Source: Adiantum capillus-veneris
Taxonomy: Eukaryota; Streptophyta; Polypodiopsida; Polypodiales; Pteridaceae
Direction of reading: 5' to 3'
Assembly: GCA_014529385.2 (NCBI GenBank)
Contig: CM043964.1
Coordinates: 138,966,529 to 139,030,528, forward strand
Length of the DNA: 64,000 bases
Shown: in pieces, positions 54,727-64,000 of the stretch
How the letters are laid out: every line of letters starts with the position of its first letter
Position numbering within the stretch: the first letter of the stretch is position 1
Made by a program: the position numbers and the translations under genes
The notes under the pieces: model-generated
Database searches by the model: none
Seen by the model: only the letters and a program-made list of their open reading frames with translations
What the model was told of the DNA's origin: nothing

Positions 54727-56237
54727 CTATTGATCTGATTCCTGGAAGCACACCACCGAACCGGCCACCTTACTGTGTTAGTCGAGCCCAGAATGAAGAA
54801 ATCATGAACCAAGTGAAAGACCTTCTTGAAAAGGGTCTTATCCAGCAGAGTACTTTGCCTTACTGCTCTCCGGTTTTGTTGGTATTAAAGAAAGACGGAT
54901 CTTGGAGAATGTGCATTGATTATAGAGCTCTCAATAAAATCACTATCAAGATCAGATTTCCAATTCTAAGGATCGATGATATTCTTGACCGACTTCAAGG
55001 ATCCTCTTGTTTCAGCAGGATTGATGAAAAGCGGATATCATCAGATCAGAATCGCTTCGGGAGATGTCTATAAGACAGCCTTTCGGACAAGCTTTGGTTC
55101 ATACGAATTTTTGGTGATGCCTTTGGACTTACCAATGCTTCAACGACTTTCAACCAAATGATGGATAGGATTTTTCGAGACCATTGATCTTTTGTCGGCA
55201 CTTTCTTTGATGATATTATAGTTTTTTCCAAGGATGAAGCAGAACATCGCCACCATCTGCTACAGGTCTTTCAGGCATTGCGTGATCACAAATTAGTTAT
55301 CAATGCCAAAAATAGTGAATTTTTCTTGCCGGAGATACACTTTCTGGGAAACATCGTCTTAGCAACAGGGGTACATATGGACCCGGCCAAGATGGAGTCT
55401 ATCCGCGATTGGCCAGACTTGAAGAATGTTCATGAAGTTAGAAGCTTCTTGGGGTTGTGTTCTTACTACATGCGGTTCATTCGGACGTTTGCGGAGGTAG
55501 CTTCCCCTTCACGCATATTGACTCAGAAAGGAGTTCCTTTCTTGTGGGGACCGACAGAGGTGACTGCCTTGCAGACACTTAAGAAAAAACTGACTACTGG
55601 ATTAGTGTTGGCTTTGCCAGACTTGCAAAAGCCATTTGAAGTTAATTGTGATGCTCGTGGTCATAGTCTGGGAGCGGTCTTAATGCAAGAAGGCCATGCG
55701 ATTGCTTATGAAAGCAGATCGTTTTCAAGGCCAGAATTGACAACACAGATTTATGAGAGAGAGCTATTGGCAGTGGTCCATGCTCTTACTCAGTGGCGAC
55801 ATTACCTACTCGGAGCCGATTTCACGGTCTTTACTGATCATTAGAGTTTACGCTACTTCTTGTCACAGAAGCAGCTTTTGAAACAGCAGATGCGGTGGGC
55901 TAACATCTTGTCACAGTTTCACTTCCTGATTGTCCATGTTCAGGGACATAAAAACTTGGTGGCAGATGCATTGTCTCAGAAGCCCCTAGTCTTGGCTATT
56001 TCCGCAATCTATCATAGAAGCTTCGAGGATATGGTTGATCAGTACGCCACCAATTCGAATTTTTTTGATGTTTTTACTCGGATACAAAATGGGGAGATAG
56101 TGCAAAATGGGGAGATAGTGCCAGGATATTCCACACCGGATTGCTATTTGATGAAGAAAACAATGTTGTGTGTTACACAGCCGTTGAGGGAAAAGGTTTT
56201 GATTGAGTGCCATTGTCCACCTTTTACGGGTCACCGC
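54727..56237 (+). pseudogene. Element C reverse transcriptase, RNase H and start of integrase
   Basis: RT motifs: [33 protein letters not shown], then a small deletion near 55025 and a shift. FFDDIIVFSKDE lies near 55205-55240. The 188-codon frame from 55278 covers FLGNIVLATG, SFLGLCSYYMRF, the RNase H segment NCDARGHSLGAVL, and ends at a TAG after TDH. 55860-56237 gives MRWANILSQFHF, VADALSQKP and the first half of the integrase HHCC domain (CHCPPFTGH), where element E interrupts. A small in-frame duplication (QNGEIV twice) lies near 56088-56120. Confidence 0.8.
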
Positions 56238-56595
56238 TGTTAGATTTACACCAGTCTGCTGCTTCACAGGTCTAGGGCATACTTGTACAGCTAGTATGTC
56301 TTCGGGCTGGCCACCCATAGCTTAGGTTCCTCCTAGTCCGGTCGTCTTGAGTTTGGGGCCGGCCTCCCACTTGTCCGGGGGCCCACATATATTTCCATAT
56401 ATCATTTTTTCTGCTGGGTCGTGGATTAGGCCTTGCCCTACCTCCCCTTGGGCACCTATTTATAGGGCCAGGGGGGTACCCACTTCCACATCTCATCTCA
56501 TCTCATCTCACAGAGATCACACATCTGTCGTACTGAGGTTCTCTTGCTCTGGTAGTCAGTGGGGGCCTGATCGCCCCCTCTTCACCATACCTTGC

Positions 56596-56645
<50 letters not shown>

Positions 56646-56667
56646 TCCGCATACGCGCACTCTCACA
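56238..56667 (+). repeat. Element E 5' LTR
   Basis: TGTTAGATTTACACC to ACTCTCACA, 430 bp. Contains TATTTATAGGG (TATA region near 56457) and a TC microsatellite at 56597-56642. Confidence 0.92.
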
Positions 56668-57062
56668 TGGTATCAGCAGCTTAGGTTTTCCATGGCCTGG
56701 GACAGCGCATCTCCGCATCAGGTTCTCCACCCAAGATCAACATAACCAGCATTTTTATGCAAAATCTGCCAGCGTTTTGCAAACAACCAGGCGCGCAATG
56801 AGATGTGCTTTTTTCATCGCGGAGGATCCCCCTCCACCTGCGTTTTTGCAGATCAGATCAGCGTTTTTGTATCAAGCTGCTAGCGCTTCACTTCTGGGAT
56901 CATTTCATCGTTGGAAACCTCCTCTGCTCCATCTGCGTTTTTGGGTTTTCAGCCCATTTTCGGCGGTTTTATTGGTCACTTTGTGTCGTTGACACCTTCC
57001 ACAATTTGTTGGGCACCTAGGGTACCCATCAAGCCTTTGTTTTTTCAGCAAACAGAAGGTTT

Positions 57063-58163
57063 TTGATGCCAACAAGTGCAACAAAAGTGGTCTGCAAATT
57101 GACCTGCGTTTTTGCAGCAGGAGTGCAACGCTCAACTTCTGAACCCCGGATCTCGCCACCACCTACCTGCTTTGCATCTGGTGCATTGCCGGCGAGTATC
57201 CTCACCGACTTCATTAGATTTCAGCCATTACCCCTTGCTGTTTTCTCTGCTTTCAGCCCATTTGGGGCAGTGACAGTGATTCACCACCCTTCCCATACTC
57301 CTCTGCACCGCTCCGGACCTTGCCGGGATCGTACGAGCACGCTGAAAATCACTGGAAAGCAGCGTTTTCAACACCTCGCAATTGAGCTTTTGGGTGGACA
57401 ACAGCCACATGGCTTGTGTTTTTCAAAGAGGATGAAGTTACCTCCTGCCAGGACACCATCCGGTGGTGGTCCGTGCGGTCTCTCTGTGACTGCTGCAGTA
57501 CACGGTATCTTTGACATCGGCTTGATCATCTACGGGCGTACGATCCTTGGGAGATCCATTCATTCCAGCCATCCTTCGGCGATTGCGCACTCTAGAGGGG
57601 GTGGTGACTTGTGGTTTGCTATGGACACACCTATGCACTCATCAGAGGAGTTCACACGAGATATGGCCATGCTCATGGCATATGGGATTCCGACATTCCT
57701 AGAGAAGACACCACCATCTTGGGTGGACAGACACTTACCACTTGACCTCGACACGTCAGATCACTTGTTTACACAGGTGCATCTACATGGACTTAGGGAG
57801 AGGATCTTGGATCTCTTCTTGGACAGGTTCATTGCTTGGATCTACAGACGGGAGTGGGACTTCAGTGCTTTGGACTCTCTTGGAGGGTTTACCCGCACAA
57901 TGCGGGAGATCAGGCATTACACGACTACAGTTGGAGTCACCTGGAGCTTGGCTTGGATGGTAGTGCAGTTGCTCTTCTACTCTCCTGATCATATGGATTG
58001 CTACCTTCAGAGTTGCTTACACTCACCCTTGGTAACCTTACAACAGACTTATCCCCGGACTTGGACAGTAGACCACTCCCAGCTCATTCACATTGAGAGC
58101 CACATTGAGATGCAGTTTGGTGGCGTTGTTGGCGCGGATTCTGTTTTGGTTGACACCGGATGA
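57063..58163 (+). CDS. Element E orphan ORF, 366 codons, unknown
   Basis: One open frame fills most of the interior and ends VLVDTG at TGA 58161-58163. The first ~150 residues are Pro/Ser/Ala-rich and may not all be coding. From residue ~180 on, composition is protein-like: MDTPMHSSEEFTRDMAMLMA, WVDRHLPLDLDT, LHGLRERILDLFLDRFIAWI, then a Trp-containing hydrophobic stretch (GVTWSLAWMVVQLLFYS). I see no zinc knuckle, protease DSGA or RT motif. It could be a diverged gag or a captured host fragment. Start is uncertain; 57063 is simply the first in-frame ATG. Confidence 0.45.
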   Translation: MMPTSATKVVCKLTCVFAAGVQRSTSEPRISPPPTCFASGALPASILTDFIRFQPLPLAVFSAFSPFGAVTVIHHPSHTPLHRSGPCRDRTSTLKITGKQRFQHLAIELLGGQQPHGLCFSKRMKLPPARTPSGGGPCGLSVTAAVHGIFDIGLIIYGRTILGRSIHSSHPSAIAHSRGGGDLWFAMDTPMHSSEEFTRDMAMLMAYGIPTFLEKTPPSWVDRHLPLDLDTSDHLFTQVHLHGLRERILDLFLDRFIAWIYRREWDFSALDSLGGFTRTMREIRHYTTTVGVTWSLAWMVVQLLFYSPDHMDCYLQSCLHSPLVTLQQTYPRTWTVDHSQLIHIESHIEMQFGGVVGADSVLVDTG

Positions 58164-58377
58164 TTGGAGGTAGGAGATACAGGCAAAAGGGCGCAGGCAT
58201 CTCAGTCTGGCCTTTCCTCTTCTCAGAGGATCTTTAGAGTGCAGACTTCTCAATCTGGCTTCCCTTCTTCATACATGATGATTACGGTGCAGACAGCTTG
58301 GTCTGACCACACCTCTTCTCAGAGCCTCATATCTTCGGCTTCATGCGGTTTGTTTAGCATCCAGTATTGAGAGGGGG

Positions 58378-58741
58378 TGTTAGATTTACACCACTCTGCT
58401 GCTTCACAGGTCTAGGGCATACTTGTACGGCTAGTATGACTGTGGGCTGGCCACCCATAGCCTTAGGTTGCTCCTGGTCCCGGTTGCACGAGTTTGGGAC
58501 CGGCCGCCCACTTTTGTCCGGGCGCCCACATATATTTCCATATATCATTTTTTCTGCTGTGTCGTGGGGATTTTTATCAAGCCTTGCCCTACCTCCCCTT
58601 GGGCACCTATTTATAGGGCCAAGGGGGTACCCACTTCCACATCTCATCTCATCTCACAGAGATCACACATCTGTTGTACTGAGGTTCTCTTGCTCTGGTA
58701 GTCAATGGGGGGCTGATCGCACCCTCTTCACCATACCTTGC

Positions 58742-58791
<50 letters not shown>

Positions 58792-58805
58792 TGCGCACTC
58801 TCACA
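58378..58805 (+). repeat. Element E 3' LTR
   Basis: 428 bp, closely matching 56238-56667, with a shorter TC run (58744-58788) and small indels such as TTTTGTCCGGGC against TTGTCCGGGG. Confidence 0.92.
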
Positions 58806-59910
58806 ACCGTAGCATCGACACCACCTTGAAAGGTGTGGAGCGTTATTTCTTTTGGCCGAGACTCAAGAAGGATGTGGACGACTTTGTTCGCAGTTGTTTA
58901 GTATGCCAGGAGGTCAAGTTCGACAGGCATAAGGCACAGGGATTACTACAGCCTTCACCCATTCCCACCCGCCCCTGGGATAATATTGCAATGGATTTCA
59001 TCTTTGATCTCGTGAAGACACAGAGTGGGCATGATGGCATTTGGACTGTCATTGACAGATTTAGCAAGCAAGCTTACTTCATTCCAGTGAAGAAAACAGT
59101 CAAGCCGGACCATTTAGCGAGACTGTTCATTGCACAGATATTTCGATTGCATGGCATGCATGAGACAATAGTCTTCGAAAGAGATCCCCGATTCACGAGT
59201 TTGTTTTGGAGGGCTATTTTGGGAGAACATTGACACACGGTTGCAGTTCTCGTCATCATTCCACCCGCAGACAGATGGGCGATCTGAGATTGCAAATTCA
59301 GTTGTTCTGGATTTATTGAAGTGTTACATCTCTGATCAGAAGACTCAATGGGATTTTTTTTTGCCTTTGGTGGAATTTGCCTACAACAACACGGTTCACT
59401 CTTCGACGGGGAAGACGCCATTTGAGATAATTGAAGGTGGTGCGAAGGTTCCATTCTTTCTCAGCAGTAAAGACAAGATTTTTGAAGCCGAGTAGTACAC
59501 GAGGGACTTGGACACTGCTTTTGCCAAGGTCCGGGAGGCTTTAGTGAAATCTCAAGAGCAACATAAGAAGGCAGCAGATCGACATCAACGAGAATTGAAC
59601 TTAAAAGAAGACGATTGGGTGCTCTTACGTTTTGAGAAGGCACACTTAAGGAAAGGAAAAGGAAAGGAGCGGCTTTTTCCAAAGCTTACCATGAGGTATT
59701 ATGGCCCTTTCTAGATAAAAGAAAAGATAAATGATGTCTCCTTTCGACTCAAGTTGCCCAATACTTGGAAGATTCACAATGCATTCCATGCGAGTCTCCT
59801 GAAACCTTTTAAAGGTGATGTGCCAGTTGATGGGGAGCCTGATGAGCAACCCAAAATGGAAGAAAGCGAGCCCGAGACAATCACTAGCCGTGCAAAATGG
59901 CGAAGCAACG
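58806..59910 (+). pseudogene. Element C integrase core and C-terminus
   Basis: After element E the frame resumes: TTLKGVERYFFWPRLKKDVD, CLVCQEVKFDRH (rest of the HHCC domain), MDFIFDLVKTQSGHDG (first Asp), and FERDPRFTSLFW where the usual SDRDPRF is changed but the Asp is kept. A frameshift lies at 59225. 59241-59495 gives HPQTDGRSEIANS and AYNNTVHSSTGK; a TAG follows KIFEAE. The linker (DWVLLRFEKAHLRKGKGKER) and LPNTWKIHNAFHASLLKPFK follow. The chromodomain is lost: similarity to B ends near EESEPETI, just before the inverted LTR. Confidence 0.78.
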
Positions 59911-59914
59911 GTGG

Positions 59915-60415
59915 TGTAACACTTTTTATATTAACAATTGAGCAAAGCTACAACTCCCGAAGGGTCCTCTGCTCTCAGACTTTGCATTCAGATGCTCTGA
60001 AGAGCGAGGCCCCTAAGGGTCCTTTTATTCTCATAAGGGATGCCAAAAGTAGAGCCCCAAAAGCAGTTGAACTTAAAAGCAATTGGTTCCTAAAAGCAAT
60101 AATCCCAAAAGCATCTTGTTCCAAAAAGCAACTTTCCAAAAGCTGGCAGAAAAGGCATCAGTGCAAAAATTGGAATTCCGTACAATTTGCCGCGTCAGCA
60201 CCTTGTTAGCGCATTCTATGGGCATCCGTACTGTAGGCTTGTCAACGCATTTCACGGAAGTCCGTACAGTAAGCATGCTGTACTGTCGTACAGTTTTCCA
60301 CGTCATCTGCTGCCGGTACCTTCTGCCATGTCATCTGTTGTACTGTTCAGGCAGTACTGCCACGTCATCATTTTGTATTGTCCGGGCAGTATTGCCACGT
60401 CATCATTTTGTGATA
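59915..60415 (-). repeat. Inverted LTR of the C family, internally deleted
   Basis: Reads on the minus strand from TATCACAAAATGATGACG (60415) to AAAAGTGTTACA (59915), matching C's LTR but in opposite orientation. TGACGTGG-type words occur about five times in its first 180 bp. Between the TATATAAAAAG-like region and the terminal TGTTACA it lacks about 150 bp present in C's LTR. No clear target duplication (GGTGG against GTGAT). Confidence 0.7.
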
Positions 60416-60800
60416 GTGATTGAAGGTCCGTGTCTCATTCTTGCCTCGTGGGATGATCCCTTCAAGGTATAGACGGATGCGAGTAATGTCGCATTGGAGC
60501 TGTGCTGCAATAGCATGGCTGCTCAATTGCATTTCTCCGTAGGAAGTTAAACAATATAGGAAAGAATTACTTAGTGTACGATAAGGAACTTCTCTCTATT
60601 TTTCATTGCCTAAAGCATTGGAAGCATTTTTTGTATGTAGAAATTTTATGGCTCGTAGTGATCCAAGTCCTTAAGTGGCTCGAGTCTATGCCTCATGCAC
60701 ATTGGAGTGACCATCAAGCTAGGTGACCACAATTTTTTGAGAAATTTGGTGGTTTGATTGAATATGTTTCAGGTAAAACAGAGTTAATTCGCAAAGGATA
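60416..60800 (+). pseudogene. Element D: gypsy RNase H remnant
   Basis: Frame pieces match gypsy RNase H: TDASNVALE (60474 on; first catalytic Asp), YDKELLSIFHCLKHWKHFLY, and WSDHQAR near 60700. It ends FEKFGGLIEYVSGKTELI, the usual lead into VADALSR. Several stops and frame changes. Different from C: this lineage has HCLKHWKHFL instead of HALTQWRHYL. Confidence 0.6.
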
Positions 60801-60999
60801 GGTCTTGACTCTCGAGTCCAGGGCCACAGTCTCCTTGATAGGAGTATCTTTTGATAGCATGAAAAAGTATGCAGATTCCGAGTTTGGTAACCAATGGTTG
60901 CAGGCTCTTGCTACACAAGGACCCAACAAATATTTTATTCGTTATGGTCTCTGGTATTTTTGTCACTGTCTGTGTGTTATCTTCTCTTAGTAGGGAAGC

Positions 61000-61860
61000 C
61001 ATATTGCAAGATGCATGTGATGCACTCACGGGAAGACACAAAGGCATGAATACGACTTTAGAAAAGGTAGAAAGATTCTTTTATTGGCCTAAAATGTGAA
61101 AATATATTTTTGAATATGTCAGATAGTGTTCCATTTGTCAAAAATTTAAAGCCCCTAGGGGTTAGCAGCAAGGTCTTATGATGCCGTTGCCTATTCTTGA
61201 AGGCCCAGTTTAGGACATTTCCATGGATGTGTTTAACCATTATTGATCGTTGTAGTAAGCTTTGCATGCTTATTCCTTGTAAGGCCACAATCACAGCATA
61301 AGATGTAGCACGTTTTTCATTAAGCATTGGTATCCCCTTTGTGGTTTGTCAAAGTCAATTCTTTAGATAGAGGCGTTAAGTTTACGTCCCATTTTTGTCA
61401 AGCACTCTTTGAAAATTTCGACACCAAGTTAAATTTTTTATCTCCATTTCATCCACGGTCAGCTTGCCAAATGATGTTTTAAAGTCATATGTTCATGATC
61501 AACAGTCTCATTGGGAACAATTTCTCCCACTATCTCCATAGTCAGTTTGCCAAATGATGTTTTAAAGTCGTATGTTCATGATCAATAGTCTCATTGGGAA
61601 CAATATCTCCCACTAGTACAAGCAATTTTGAATGACTCCTATTCTAGTGCCATTGGTAGAAATCCGTATGCTGCATTTGGCCATTTGTTCTAGTCTTTGT
61701 TGACTAGATTGGTTAGTCAATTGCTTGACGCCAATGCTGAGGGCCAGTCCTTGGAAGAGGTTACTGAGAGTATGAAGCTTTAGCTAAGCAAGGCTTTAGA
61801 AACTTATTCAAGGTAGGCTAACAAGCATTTGTCAGCATGTTTTTATGGGATTGACACTCC
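61000..61860 (+). pseudogene. Element D: gypsy integrase remnant
   Basis: GRHKGMNTTLEKVERFFYWP then stop, KYIFEYVR, stop, CSICQKFKAPRG gives a decayed HHCC domain; SMDVFNHY and LPLVQAILNDSYSSAIGRNP follow from the core. An 83-bp tandem duplication beginning at GTCAG (61458 and 61541) repeats the PNDVLKSYVHDQ-type segment. Heavily decayed. Confidence 0.5.
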
Positions 61861-62039
61861 CCAGTGCCTACATCTAGCAGACACCTGTGGTGATCCTATG
61901 CAATCAGAGAGTATGCAACTAACACAGGCTAACAAGATTTCCAGAATACATCCTAGGTTGTCTTAAACCATAGAAGTTGGAGTATAGCTTGTCCACATGC
62001 ACATAGGGTTAGATGTACATATCCCCCCTTTTTTAAGGT

Positions 62040-62590
62040 GAGGTACTGGTACCGAGCTGCATGGCTTCCTTGTATTCCGCCAAAAACACTCAACAATTGA
62101 TGAAGAAATCTTCGTCGACCCACACTGCGTCAAAAGTTCCGAAATCCTTGAACTTCAGAAAGTAATTTCTTGCTTGCTTCTTGCCGAAAGCGATGTAGTA
62201 AAATCTACTCCGGCTCCATGGCTTCGTTTATGATCTCGAGTTCATCCTCTTCAAGAATCTCCTCTAGGAGACTCCCTGAAAAAACTTCAACCAAGAAACA
62301 CGAAAAACGTTGTGCAATGTGCATTGACCATGAATTAGGCAACCGCAACTTCATAGACACATCATTTATCTACTAACATAATATGGCGGAGTACATAACC
62401 CTTCACATGTGTCTCTCTCTGCCAGATGAAGGCTAAACGCCAAGTGAGATGAAGGGGAGCGGAAGAGAGAGAGAGAGAGGTCGCCGAAGGTGGCCGGCAG
62501 TACTCGTCTTTTTAATGACTGGAAATGGACCATACATCCTAAAACACAACTTTGGACACTTCTTTTCTACTTGTTTAAGCCTTTGCTTCA
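62040..62590 (-). pseudogene. Gypsy integrase C-terminus and chromodomain remnant
   Basis: Minus strand, from the right: RLKQVEKKCPKLCFRMYGPF (62575-62515), matching the LSxRYYGPF motif, then a 100-bp foreign stretch with GA repeats (62400-62510). LRLPNSWSMHIAQRF (62360-62300) corresponds to LPDSWKIHNAF, followed by acidic LLEEILEEDELEIINEA and a basic ILLHRFRQEASKKL. Frameshifts throughout. It faces the plus-strand remnant to its left, so two different elements abut. Confidence 0.5.
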
Positions 62591-62798
62591 AGAGCGTTTT
62601 ACAACGCCAACGCTAGGGCTGCCAGGGATAGCGAGGGCATGAAGAGAAGGGGGGAGGAGGTGAAGTGCGCTGAAACTCCAACGTTTTAAAACGCCAATTG
62701 CAGAGTGAGAGGGATGGTGGCGCCGCCTGCAACATAGGGATTTCTAGGGGTTCTCTTTCACGAGACGCCTTGCTCGCCGAAGGTCAAGGAACACACAA

Positions 62799-62809
62799 CT
62801 CTGATACCA
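62799..62809 (-). other. Primer binding site of a minus-strand LTR element
   Basis: Minus strand TGGTATCAGAG, directly after TTTGACA, gives an LTR end plus an initiator-Met primer site. The LTR would run right from 62810 and include the GA run; its other end was not found. The interior side (62600-62798) is GC-rich and holds GGCGTTTTAAAACG and GGCGTTGTAAAACGC. Confidence 0.55.
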
Positions 62810-62855
62810 TGTCAAAGTCGACGATGCGGAAGTGTAGAGACCAAGGGGAGAAAGC

Positions 62856-62857
<2 letters not shown>

Positions 62858-62941
<84 letters not shown>
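62858..62941. repeat. (GA)n microsatellite
   Basis: About 84 bp of nearly pure AG repeat within the putative LTR beginning at 62810. Confidence 0.95.
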
Positions 62942-62943
<2 letters not shown>

Positions 62944-63076
62944 TGGGCATCATTGATGCAGAGTGGTTCTCTGCTGTCCAAACTTATAGTTAGAGGCTTA
63001 TTTCTTGGGGCCGAGCCTTGGAAACAATTTTTGTATCATGCTTTGTCCCATGCAGTGCCACATTTTGGATCATTAG

Positions 63077-64000
63077 ATGCAAAGGGGCCTTAGGCGCACG
63101 ATTATCCGTTTCATGAGATCACTTTTACGGATTTGGCTGACTTTACGTCAGGGTATGATTCACCGAAGACTGCGATGCATTGAGGAGATTGAGAGACAAC
63201 CCTTGATTTGGAATGCATATGTTTGTGATCATGAGGGACGTCAGTTAGGGGAGCGGACTCATATTGACTGGGCAAGATGGGATGATGGGCCAGCTGCTTC
63301 TGTACGAATCTGGTTAGAGGCAGGTTTGCTTGATGTGGATTTCATTAGCATTGAGTTCAGTATACGCAGGGGAGCTGCCACCCGAATGCTAGAGTTTGAG
63401 GATGCTCTTCCTTCGGATTGGCGGTAGGCTATCCTGGGTGACTCGGATCTGCCCATGCATGAGGGCTGGTGGGATTTTCTTGATGATGACAGGCGTCCAC
63501 GCTTGGTGCGCAAAGGCACTCTGTCTACTCGCTTGTAGATCACGGACATAGTAGAGGGCACATGCGCCTGACATTTCAGGGCTCTTCTCCTTTGGATGAG
63601 CAACCTGATTTGCATTATGAGCCAGTTCGAGTGGTAGGTGCGTTTGGCAAGCGCTAATGTGTAGACTTTGTGTTTTCTTCAGAGGAGGTAGCGTTATGGA
63701 GGTTGTGGGTCCGGGAAGGTTTACCACTAGCACAACTTGTCTGGGATCTGGGAGAGTGGATGTGGCCGAGACATATTGCAGAGGAGACGGTGTCATGTTT
63801 TGAGTACAACGCGCACATTTTGAGATATCATTTTTCGCCACCAGACTGTCCATCATCAGCCACGCCATCTACAACATTGGTTGGAGCAAAAGCTCTCTCA
63901 TGCATTCATGTATCAGTATTGGTCATGCATTTGGAGCCTTCATGTCAGATGCCGTATTTCGTATTTCCTCTGGATGCTAACGCACGCAGGTCTCCCGGTT
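63077..64000 (+). pseudogene. Unassigned decayed ORF, Trp-rich
   Basis: From 63077 an open 116-codon frame contains MHRRLRCIEEIERQPLIW-like residues and HIDWARWDDGPAASVRIWLE. After a TAG the same frame continues MHEGWWDFLDDDRRPRLVRK, then more stops, and near 63640 VRVVGAFGKR and ALWRLWVREGLPLAQLVWDL. The sequence runs off the right edge. Conserved Trp and acidic residues across several stops suggest a once real protein of at least 300 residues. A retrotransposon ORF (perhaps non-LTR) is possible, but I do not recognise the family. Confidence 0.4.

Larger units (their letters stand above)
56238..58805 (+). mobile_element. Element E: small LTR retrotransposon with an orphan ORF
   Basis: 2568 bp. 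LTRs 56238-56667 and 58378-58805; primer site TGGTATCAGCAGC begins at 56668, directly after the 5' LTR; purine tract TGAGAGGGGG precedes the 3' LTR. TSD is ACCGC (56233-56237) and ACCGT (58806-58810), one base changed. It interrupts C's integrase zinc domain between GGT CAC and the following Arg codon. The 1.7-kb interior has no protease, RT or integrase, only a 366-codon ORF. It is non-autonomous. Confidence 0.88.
52174..59914 (+). mobile_element. Element C interior: Ty3/gypsy chromovirus, plus strand, heavily decayed
   Basis: Gag, protease, RT, RNase H and integrase follow in order, in many frames with many stops. It is closely related to B: the same gag low-complexity run and the same DGGA protease motif. 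It contains a 257-bp insertion (54464-54720) and element E (56238-58805). No plus-strand 3' LTR is found; the interior stops at 59914 against an inverted LTR. It is the outermost and oldest element of the stack. Confidence 0.85.

Overview
The window looks like repeat-rich nuclear DNA from a land plant with a large genome, possibly a fern or other non-seed plant. The evidence is the transposon families: CACTA/En-Spm with TNP2, a BED/DUF659-type hAT, Ty1/copia, and chromodomain-bearing Ty3/gypsy chromoviruses. GT-AG introns of about 80 bp and long TC, GA and TG microsatellites also fit. The lineage is inferred, not demonstrated. No prokaryotic features, rRNA, tRNA or CRISPR were seen. No intact host gene was found; one possible first exon (31068-31229) and one broken kinase-like gene are the only non-transposon coding candidates.

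Layout, left to right. 1-6270: decayed coding sequence, then a non-autonomous LTR element (1944-5673) inside a region carrying five copies of a palindromic motif. 6900-8757: decayed gypsy integrase and protease on the minus strand. 9056-9752: a 154-bp tandem repeat, followed by a broken hAT transposase (9862-11361) whose C-terminus reappears at 16603-16800 because a copia element (11526-16597, TSD ACATT) sits in it. 17154-25732: a minus-strand protein-kinase-like pseudogene split by a 7.2-kb CACTA element (18055-25227, TSD GCG). 25733-33446: little that can be recognised.

33447-60415 is a nested stack of LTR elements. The outer element C (plus strand) starts at 33447. Element B (minus, 33562-51700) lies inside C's 5' LTR. 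Element A (minus, 34984-43637, TSD CATGA) lies inside B's chromodomain coding region. A solo LTR F (48943-50193, TSD GTTGG) lies inside B's gag, and a fragment G (about 46935-48707) replaces part of that gag. C also carries a 257-bp insertion (54464-54720) and a small LTR element E (56238-58805) with an unrecognised 366-codon ORF. C ends against an inverted LTR of its own kind. 60416-64000: decayed gypsy pieces on both strands, a copia-like LTR/PBS, and an unassigned decayed ORF.

The order of insertion can be read from the interruptions: C before B, B before A and F, the kinase gene before the CACTA, the hAT before the copia. A is the youngest and best preserved: its LTRs differ by about 18 substitutions and one 6-bp indel by eye, and its polyprotein has one stop and one frameshift. 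Nearly every other coding sequence is broken, so the genes do not act as a pathway. They are layers of past mobile-element activity.
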